Assembly: GCA_029747015.1 (NCBI GenBank)
Contig: JAKOGI010000122.1
Coordinates: 72,501 to 136,500, forward strand
DNA: 64,000 nt
Direction of reading: 5' to 3'
From: Carnegiea gigantea
Lineage: Eukaryota > Streptophyta > Magnoliopsida > Caryophyllales > Cactaceae
Shown: piece after piece, positions 56,850 to 64,000 of the stretch
Numbering within the stretch: position 1 is the first letter of the stretch
How the letters are laid out: each line of letters opens with the position of its first letter
The notes under the pieces: model-generated
Seen by the model: the letters and a program-made list of their open reading frames with translations, nothing else
Database searches by the model: none
What the model was told of the DNA's origin: nothing
Position numbers and translations under genes: made by a program

Positions 56850-58760
56850 ACATTTCATTATGGATTTTCTCCTTTTTCGGCAAGAGTTTTGCTCTGATGA
56901 TCACCATTAGCGAGTTCTCGAGTTAAATTATCTGTCAGAGAGTTCCTCGATCCCTGTATATATTCAATAGAGAAGAAAAATTGGTTATGTCATAATTGTC
57001 AATGTAGGATTCGCCCATGCGCTTGCATATTTGATAAATTCTTTTTCACAAAACCAAGTATTCCTTTGCAATCAGTTCGAATAAGAAAAGGTTTTGGGGC
57101 CAAAAGGATTAAGAACTTTTCAATTCCCCTTATGACTGCAATGATTCCTTTTTTCATCGTGGGATAGTTGCATTCTGCCTTATTAAAACTTCAACTGTAA
57201 TATTTGTAGAGTTTTTCTCCTCATTTGATTTTGACTACTGTACTCCAGTGTTCATTACTGACATCTGTCTCAAGAATTAAATCATCTCTTTCACTAGATA
57301 AATTTAAGAATAAGAAGATTTTTACACATATTTTTGAAGTTTTGAACTATCTTTGAATCACTAGGGGTCCATGTCCAACTTACTTCTTTCTTAAATTTCT
57401 ACTGTAATGACTTTTTTAGTTTGGCTAGATCTTAGTTAAAATCTGAAGCATAGGTAAGGGATGCAAGAAGCATTTCAAACTACTTTTTATCTTCAATCTT
57501 TTCAGAAAAATTTTCTATTTTTTCCAAAATATGCTTTTATAGAATGATTTGTCCAACTTTTATGTCTAGACCTAAAACCTTAATCTCTTATTCAACATAA
57601 ATGCATTTGTTTTTTTCAAGTATAATACCATAAACAATGCATCTTTTGGTGACAGATAAGACAACATCTTTGTGCCGTTCAATAGCTTTGGAAAATACAA
57701 AAATATCATCGATGTAAACTAAACAACAGTGATTAATATCTTTGAAGATATTATCCATTCTTCTTTAGAATATTTGAGGTGCATTCTTTAACCAAATGGT
57801 ATTACTATGCATTCATAATGTCCTTTTGGGGTACTAAAAGCGGTTAAAGGAATGCTTTCTTTATCCAATTTTATCTGCCAGTATTTGCTTTTGTAATCTA
57901 TTTTCGAGAACCAAGAGGCTCCTTGAATTCTATTAAAAGGGATTATTTTGTCAGGAATATAATAAACATCAAAGATAATACTACCTTTAACCTTTTGTAA
58001 TCGATCACCATTCTTGTTTTTCCTCTCTTTTCTTCAGCAAGATTTCTTACCATGAAAGTGGAACTGGTATGAGGACTCTTGTTATTTCTAATTAATCCTT
58101 TATCCAGAAGTTCTTTGATCTGTTCATCAAATTCTTGGATGTCTTAGTGTGTATATGCCATTTGTTTAACTCGAATAATAGTATTGGGATTTAGCAAAGT
58201 AATTTTGCAAATGTCTTATCTTTATCCCAAAATTTTAGAGGATAATTAGAAAAGAGTTCTTTGCATAATTTCTCTTATTGTTCGACAATCTGCCATTTAA
58301 TAGATAACTCAAGTAATGAGATTGTTAATGTTATCTCATATTATGCAGGCATTACTTTCTTACCATACTGGCTGCGAGTAAACTCAATTTTCTGATAAGT
58401 GAAGCCTTGCTTAATTTTTTAATAGGAACTGAGTGACTAGTAATTATTATTTGGTTTATGGTCTGTGTGCATGGAGAATATAATCTTTGAAAATTATTTT
58501 CGATAATCATATCATGAGAGAATTAATCAGTAGCTCATAGAACTGGTATAATGTATTGAACACATCCTAATTCTATGGATAGCCCTTCTATAGCTTCATT
58601 GTGGCTCATAATACTGTTGTCAACTATCCTTATTTGGAACAGATTCTTAGCATTTTTTCACATAAATTTTGAAAATAACGGTCTTTTTTAAATGATACAA
58701 AACAACCACTATTTATGTAAGTACAAAATTCATATTTATTATATCCCTCTAAACATACCA
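56850..58760 (-). pseudogene. Pararetroviral pol: protease, RT and RNase H, heavily broken
   Basis: In viral order. A protease-like segment near 58740-58690 reads TYINSGCF, where the catalytic Asp of the usual D(T/S)G would be Asn. RT fingers near 58130-57985 read ELLDKGLIRNN and KTRMVIDYKRL. The catalytic YIDD is at 57716-57705, followed by IFVFSKAIERHK. RNase H near 57190-56900 has ECNYPT, LIRTDCKGI and SIEYIQGSRNSLTD-like pieces. Reading it requires all three frames with more than a dozen stops, so no functional enzyme remains. These motifs place the element in Caulimoviridae, not in Ty3/Gypsy, given the missing integrase. Confidence 0.8.
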
Positions 58761-59334
58761 TTATTGGGATATAAATGCTATCAAGATTATATTGGTAGCT
58801 TTATAACATATTTCCATAGTCATATTTTTGACTAATTCATCCTCATAGATTGGCTCACTAACAGCTCTTGTTTTGTACCCAATAACATTTCTATTTAGGC
58901 TGATACTTCTATCAACACTGTGTTGTGCAGGTTCAAAACTCATTCTATTCATTTCACTAATCATACTAATTGTATCATTTTTCTTATGATCTTCTTTAGT
59001 TGGTGAAGATCCTTCTCCCTATTATGATCTTGCACTCATGATTTTTAATAATTGGGGTTGAATGGTTATTTTATCATTTCACCAATTTTTATCACATTTT
59101 TCTTATTGATTTTAATGGGGTTGGCAAAGCTAGAAATCCATGACCTATGAATTTTTATCTCCTAAGGATTGGATTCAATCCTCTAGATTTTTTGCATAAG
59201 GGTAGGACTTTCAAACTTTTTTGCCTTTATCATTGTTACCTTAGTTTTTGAATCTATTGTATTATCTAATTTGTAGATAATTTTTCTGAATATCATCAAC
59301 GGGTATCCGCTTCTCTTCATGTCCATTCCAACCG

Positions 59335-59973
59335 TTTTTATCTTAAGGGATATGAAGTTTTAGCAAATTCATCTTTTAGATTCACATAATATCCTAGTCG
59401 GCAATTAAAACCTGCTGACCCATTACATAAATTGATCTTTATTCCTGTGATAATTTGATTATTAAGTTTGGTATGCCTAATATCATAGAGCAATACATAA
59501 AGATCAATATCTTTACCATAATATTGTAATAGAGTGATTTGAACTTGGACACCTCCAACATTGATGTATCTATACTTTCTATCTTTATTGTGCTTAAGGA
59601 TATTTTCCCAATATATGAGATTAACTTTTCCCACATCATGCTCACAGCCTTTGATTTCTAGGTCTCCTTCCATCATCTTATATGCATACTTACTTTTTAA
59701 TTGAAAGACGGAATTTTTATATATCATGTCTTTCTAAATCATGGGAAGGATCCAATCTCCTTTGACTTCTTCGTTATCGTTGTCTATCACAAACGCTTCT
59801 CCTTGAAGATCGCCAAGACTAATCGTGCTACTTTCTATCATATCACTAGTTTCTTCATAATTACTTTCTTCATATTCATTGTCTAGTATAATTTCAACAA
59901 TTCCTTTGTTGTCATTTATGGCTAGGTCTAATACCTCATTTTCACTAAGCTCAACATAATCTAGGTTGTCCAA
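59335..59973 (-). pseudogene. Pararetroviral acidic linker and movement-protein domain
   Basis: An open stretch (59973-59734) rich in Asp and Glu (NEYEESNYEETSD) follows the zinc knuckle. The next frame (59727-59338) has the 30K-superfamily movement-protein pattern: YINVGGVQVQITLLQYYG, then LLYDIRHTK, with the conserved Asp, and later LGYYVNLKDE. This protein would guide viral particles or nucleic acid through plasmodesmata. Its place after coat protein and before protease is notable. A stop near 59730 separates it from the linker. Confidence 0.65.
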
Positions 59974-59999
59974 TGTTTCAATAAGCTTGTTATTCTTCT

Positions 60000-60075
60000 T
60001 ATTTTTGCATTGATTAGCATAATGTCCGACTTATTTGCATGTCCAACATTTACAGTTATTTTTCCCGCAGGAGAA
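60000..60075 (-). pseudogene. Pararetroviral CCHC zinc knuckle
   Basis: Minus-strand translation gives CKCWTCK, one stop, then VGHYANQCKNKK. This retains the C-x2-C-x4-H-x4-C ligands typical of the end of pararetroviral coat proteins (CW.C...GHYAN.C). The stop falls in place of one residue between the second Cys and the His. Confidence 0.75.
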
Positions 60076-60900
60076 TAAGCTACTTTCCTAAAAAAATCTT
60101 CATTTTTTAGGATTTTGTTTGTTATAATTTTTTCTTCTATTTTCTCTCTTTTTGCTTATTAAAGCTCTTTTTCTTATAAAATTTTCTTTTACTTCTCCTT
60201 TCAGGTTTCTTTCTCCATTGGTGAGGTGAATCCCAACAAGTTAGAAATTGCTTCTTGATTTTGTTTTGCTTTTGGAGGTGGAGACATTGGTCATTGATCC
60301 ATGTTCTTAAATAAGAGATTCTTGAACCAAGGGTATCAATGATATCTGCTCTTTCGAGCCATTAATGTATTTTTTATTAATTATGTAATTTATAAGATAT
60401 GACAATTTATCATAGCATATACCAAGATTAGTTTCATTATGCCCAATTTTGTAATAATATTGACTAAATTTAGCAATATAATTTTTTATATATCTTATAT
60501 CCCATAATTCTATGTTATTAATTTTTCTCTGCCATTCTCTTACTTTTTCTTCAGAATTAAGTTTAGCTCCAAAGTCGATTTCAATTTCCTTACATAGATT
60601 TTTGAACATAGCAGCTGGTGCTTCAATCATTCTCAATGTATTTTTACCTTCTTCATTTAATGAATCATACCAATTAGTTATAATGCCAGAAAAACTATGT
60701 TCGATGTAATTTAGAAAATTTACAGCAGTTCATATAGTATTTAGGTTTAAGACACTATTCATGCCTCTTTTTCAATACTCAAATATTTCTTCTCTGTTAC
60801 GAGATCCATCTATATTTAAGATATATCTCGTTTGACTAATTGAAGTAAGACCAATCTCTTTAAAGGCTGTAGTTTTCTTTAGGATAAACCCAAAAGAAAA
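60076..60900 (-). pseudogene. Pararetroviral coat-protein core and basic tail
   Basis: The frame 60636-60307, extended upstream to about 60860, has the caulimovirid capsid pattern: FSGIITNWYDSLNEEG, MFKNLCKEIEIDFG, KINNIELWDIRYIKNYI and YYKIGHNETNLG. After a frame change it continues with YLRTWINDQCLHLQKQN and a basic, Lys-rich tail (KKPERRSKRKFYKKKSF). Then comes the zinc knuckle. The capsid would package viral DNA and bind pregenomic RNA through the knuckle. At least two disabling changes are present in this stretch. Confidence 0.7.
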
Positions 60901-61161
60901 ATTGGATAAATCCAAAAGAAAAATTAGTTGTACATCATGTTGAAATGTGTCTAGGTTTTATAAAATGAGTATTTCTTCTTGAAAGTTCACCAAATTCTCC
61001 AAACATAGGAACAACATTATTAACCAAATTGATCTCTATTTCCTCTAAGTCGAGTTCTTCTCCAATCTAATTCATTTCATCTTCAACCGCCATTTTACCA
61101 TATTTTTCATCAAGTTTTTTTTTCTGACTTCTTATAATGGTAATACATTAAGATCTTCTAA

Positions 61162-62097
61162 GGGGGTGTTTGGTGAGCTATTTAGGGATGGGGACTTGAA
61201 ACATTAGGTTTCAAGTTTCACTCCCATATGTTTGGCAAAGATTTTAGGGGAAGGAACTTGAAACCTGAGGGTGTCAAGTCCCCCCCCCCAAAACCCCTGG
61301 AACTTGAACCCCCTCCTCATTGGGGGGTATCAAGTTCCAACCCCCTAAGGGATGGGTTGATCCCACCCTAACTAGAGAGAGAGGGAGAGATGGTTAAGGT
61401 CAGTGCTACAACCAACCGCCGACAAGAAGGATTGCTGCCGCTAGCTGTCAATGATGAGGTAGCACCATTGATTTGTCCACTTGCTGTCGACCAGTATGCT
61501 TGATTTCTGTTCTTTTTTTTCATTTTTTTTGTATGATTGTTCCTCTGGGCTTTTTCTTCCAGATCTGTTGTTGTTGGTTGTTCTTCTTGCCGATTGTTTT
61601 CGCTTCGTCTCCTTCATCTTGATCTGTTCTTTGCTCTTGTGTTTTCCGATCTGTTGTTCGTTTCTGTTTTTTTTCCCCAATCTGATGCAAGGGCGGAGAT
61701 TTGATGGTGAAATAGGCAAAGAGGACGAGGGTTTCTTGTTCCATAGTCAAAGAGTACATTGCCGGAAATTATGGACAAGGGTGTTGCCGGGAACAGAGAT
61801 AGTCGAAGCTGCCGGGAATTTTCCGGAAACTATGGGGGCATGCTTTTTCTTTGAGTAGATAGGGAGGTCAAGCCAAAATATTTTCTTTTATTTTTATTTT
61901 GCTTTTATATTTTGTATTCACTTAAACATAAAATCTTGATTCAATTCCATAATTATTAGCCAAGCAGCAAGACTGAAACTTAATTCCATTCCGATTCTTT
62001 GCCAAACATTTGAGTTCAGATTTCAAGTTCCACCCCAACCCCTCAGGTATCAAGTTTTGATTCCATTCCATTCCATTTATACTCACCAAACAGGCCC
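61162..62097. mobile_element. PIF/Harbinger-like non-autonomous element nested in the pararetrovirus
   Basis: A 936-bp element with ends GGGGGTGTTTGGTGAGC (left) and GGGCCTGTTTGGTGAGT (right, reverse complement), 13 of 17 identical. Inverted similarity continues inward, for example TGTTTGGCAAAGAT near 61230 and, reversed, near 62010. It is flanked on both sides by TAA (61159-61161 and 62098-62100), the TWA target expected for PIF/Harbinger. The interior has a C-run, a GAGAGAG run and a 125-codon + strand frame (61481-61858) rich in Phe and Leu that I do not recognise. There is no transposase. It splits the first large viral gene, so it arrived after viral integration. Confidence 0.8.
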
Positions 62098-62100
62098 TAA

Positions 62101-62289
62101 TTTAGTCAGGATCATCTGTTGATATATTTATTCTTCTATTTAGACATTATTTATCTCTTCATTATCATCAAATAAGATGTCATATTTATCACTAATTACG
62201 CTCATGATCTTATTTAATTCTTCTGAATTTTGTTCTTTTTCGAATATATTTTGTAGTTCTTCAAGAGTATACTGCTTAAACTCCATCAT
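62101..62289 (-). pseudogene. N-terminus of the large pararetroviral coat-protein gene
   Basis: An ATG at 62289 opens a frame with MMEFKQYTLEELQNIFEKEQ and NKIMSVISDKYDILF. It runs to a stop near 62123 and then into the nested element. On the other side of that element (below 61160) related coding sequence resumes. The acidic N-terminus suits a pararetroviral coat-protein precursor. Similarity is to pattern rather than a recognised domain. Confidence 0.5.
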
Positions 62290-62355
62290 CTTCTTCTGTT
62301 TCTGCCTTTTTAGACAATTTTTTAGCTGATTTGTTTCCTACTTCTTTTTGAATTA

Positions 62356-62664
62356 TTATACCATGTAAAGGAAATGAATTTTTGTTTTTTGGGTTTTGAA
62401 AAGGATATTTATGCTGAAATAGAGTACTACTATTGAAGTAGATTTTCCGCTATGCCTAACTTTGTTAACTAGAAAAAGGTGAATTACATATAATTGTTTC
62501 TTAAGCTCCTTGACTTCAGTCTTAATTTTAGCTAATTCGACATTTAATTCTAGAACTATATCAGTGATATAATTTAATTGAGGTGCTACTGAAGAATTTC
62601 CTTCTGGTGAGTGAACAATATGTGAATAATTCAGACCAGGGCAAGTAGATGATGATTCAAGCAT
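62356..62664 (-). pseudogene. Small pararetroviral coiled-coil frame after the primer site
   Basis: A 102-codon frame starts with ATG at 62664, 64 bases after the primer site. Residues about 32-57 form a heptad pattern (ITDIVLELNVELAKIKTEVK) that predicts a coiled coil. Small coiled-coil proteins in this position in related viruses attach to virions, so a virion-associated role is possible. The C-terminal part after about residue 60 looks unrelated and may be out of frame. Confidence 0.5.
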
Positions 62665-62727
62665 TCATCACAGTTAATTAGTTTAATTAGTCATTAATTA
62701 GCTTAATTATCGTAATTATTTTTGGTC

Positions 62728-62744
62728 ACATGGATATGATACCA
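62728..62744 (-). other. Pararetroviral tRNA-Met primer binding site
   Basis: In viral orientation TGGTATCATATCCATGT. It matches the Caulimoviridae site TGGTATCAGAGCCATGG at 14 of 17 positions. It marks the origin of minus-strand synthesis and the conventional start of the genome map. Confidence 0.82.
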
Positions 62745-62809
62745 AATGAAAGAGGACCTCAAATACTACTTAATGAGAGAAAATGCACATGCACAAATTT
62801 TAAATTTTC

Positions 62810-62990
62810 GAAAGTAAGTTTTTAATGATTGGGGCTAAAATGTAAATTTTAAAAGTTTAGAGACTTAAGAAAAACGGAGGGTACTTAAAAGTTTGATTAG
62901 CAAATGCCAAGGTACTAAAATATTTGCTCCAAAAACTGAGTCCCTCAAAAACTAATGTCGTATACGTCGAGGTAGCTTAGGATTAACTCC
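62810..62990 (-). repeat. Right copy of the diverged inverted repeat bracketing the pararetrovirus
   Basis: Partner of 54835-55010, best seen in reverse complement (ATTTTAGTACCTTGG, TTTTAAGTACCCTCCG). It lies about 70 bp outside the viral primer site. Confidence 0.4.
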
Positions 62991-64000
62991 TCGTATTAGT
63001 CATTGATTACAAATTTTATTAGTAGTCCAATTACCTGACAAAAACAAAAAATTAAATAAACATTTTAGTCATAATTGACGAAGTTATTACTCATATTTAT
63101 GTTGTTATTGTGATGATATATTACAATGTCAAATAACACATTACTATAGGCACCTACTGACTCTATTATTAGTCTGTTAGATGGAATACCTGACAAATTG
63201 AAAGGGGCAAGATTTGTCATGAAATAATTCATATACACAACTAAAGCAAGCAATCTTATCAATAAAGATGATCCCTTAGAGAAGACGGAATAATTTGTAT
63301 CTAATGCAATATCAAATTGAAGATAATTACAAAGCTTATTGTCAACGGTAAAGACGAAGCGAAAGAAAAGAACTTCTATAGACCAAGCAGCACATACATG
63401 ACGGGAAAACTTAACGCAATAACATATGTCAACAACAAAGTAAAGCAACTAGCATATAAAATCTAATGGCTACAACAACTAAGCACAAGAAAACCCAAAC
63501 TCACCCCATGAAGTAATACCGATTACATACAACAACAAAGTACAACAAAAAAACAATTAAGGAGTTCTTACCAATATGTAAAATCCGGCTAAAAGAATTT
63601 CTGAACTCTATCATATGAATTGTCTTGAAATAATTCGTGTTTACGAATAGTGATAGCGGCAACACGAATAATTCATATATAATGAGTGACATGAGTAATC
63701 ATAGCCTCAAATAGTTTGTGTATAAGTAGAGTTGCATTAAGAATTTTGATAAGCGAGGGAACTTACCAAATCTCTTTTTCTTAAAAAAATTTGGAAACGC
63801 GTGATGAGTGAAACCATGCTCTTCAGACAGACCCACTCTCTAATTTTTAATAAAAAATGCCACGTAGACTGTCTCACAATAATTTAGCATAGGTGGTCTC
63901 ATACAAGAATTTGCGAAATCTAAAGTTGAAAAATAAGTGACATATATTTTAGTGTTGATTATCATTTAATTCAATCGAAACGCTAATTACTTAAGTTGTC
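62991..64000. other. Gene-free AT-rich stretch
   Basis: No supported gene. The 127-codon minus frame at 63065-63448 has no recognisable domain. TTAGTCAT-like motifs occur at 62997 and 63067. At 63850-63925 there are two copies of a GTCTCA(C/T)A-containing segment (GACTGTCTCACAATAATTT and GGTGGTCTCATACAAGAATTT), a motif often seen at ends of small plant DNA elements. Confidence 0.45.

Larger units (their letters stand above)
55430..62744 (-). mobile_element. Endogenous pararetrovirus (Caulimoviridae), nearly genome length, inactive
   Basis: Read on the minus strand it runs from an initiator tRNA-Met primer site (62744) through a coiled-coil frame, coat protein, zinc knuckle, movement protein, protease, RT, RNase H, a last frame that could be a transactivator, and finally a promoter and polyadenylation signal (55620-55442). 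No integrase or LTRs are present, as expected for this family. Subtracting the 936-bp nested element leaves about 6.4 kb, somewhat short of the 7-9 kb usual for the family, so deletions are likely. Stops and frameshifts are dense in pol. Coat protein before movement protein is as I recall it for Cavemovirus/Solendovirus-type genomes rather than Badnavirus. Genus assignment needs a tree. Confidence 0.85.

Noticed and set aside
61481..61858. 125-codon + strand frame as a transposase
   Set aside because: Low-complexity Phe/Leu/Cys-rich start and no DDE motif. It is kept only as unexplained interior of the nested element.
63065..63448. 127-codon minus-strand frame as a membrane protein gene
   Set aside because: No recognisable domain, no homologous pattern and AT-rich flanks without supporting signals.

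Overview
This window looks like intergenic nuclear DNA from a flowering plant, probably a eudicot. It is AT-rich, and every recognisable protein segment belongs to a plant transposable element or an integrated plant pararetrovirus. I see no intact host gene, no rRNA or tRNA gene, and no bacterial-type operon or CRISPR array. I cannot name the species from sequence alone. A mobile-domain/Ulp1-like gene relic and an LTR family rich in GTCAAA repeats recall elements I associate with Caryophyllales, but that is weak evidence.

Layout. 1-1660: 3' part of a degraded RTE-type LINE on the minus strand. 1665-4180: an AT-rich element made of dozens of short GCTCACTAAA-like motifs, reversed in its right arm, with a 295-bp solo LTR nested inside. 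4.2-9.3 kb: gene-free DNA with two degenerate TCGGGT-rich tracts, a (TA)n microsatellite, a candidate TIR element and a possible old LTR. 9273-16741: a full-length, mutated Ty1/Copia element with 300-bp LTRs and a perfect 5-bp target duplication. 17191-22264: a second full-length mutated Copia element. 23039-29162: a third Copia element on the minus strand. 29.2-34.7 and 40.0-42.7 kb: gene-poor DNA with minus-strand relics of a plant mobile-domain/Ulp1-like gene, a tRNA-derived SINE, and a minus-strand Ty3/Gypsy element of the Tat type (34690-39963) that lost its integrase core and 3' LTR. 42.7-45.7 kb: gene-free DNA with a small Helitron-like element and a possible host 5' exon. 45743-54113: a large terminal-repeat element with a gag-like reading frame and two tandem-repeat arrays but no pol. 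It has the most similar LTRs in the window. 55.4-62.74 kb: an almost genome-length endogenous pararetrovirus on the minus strand, split by a 936-bp PIF/Harbinger-like element. 62.75-64.0 kb: gene-free AT-rich DNA.

Relative ages by hand comparison. The LTRs of the gag-only element differ at roughly 5% of positions. Those of the first Copia differ at roughly 15%, and the other two Copia pairs are similarly diverged. All protein-coding elements carry stops or frameshifts, several have lost catalytic residues, and none looks autonomous now.

The least ordinary items are the pararetrovirus, whose domain order is coat protein, zinc knuckle, movement protein, protease, RT, RNase H; the gag-only element with two 10-copy arrays; the CTCACTAAA-motif element; and the mobile-domain/Ulp1-like gene broken by the Tat element and a SINE.
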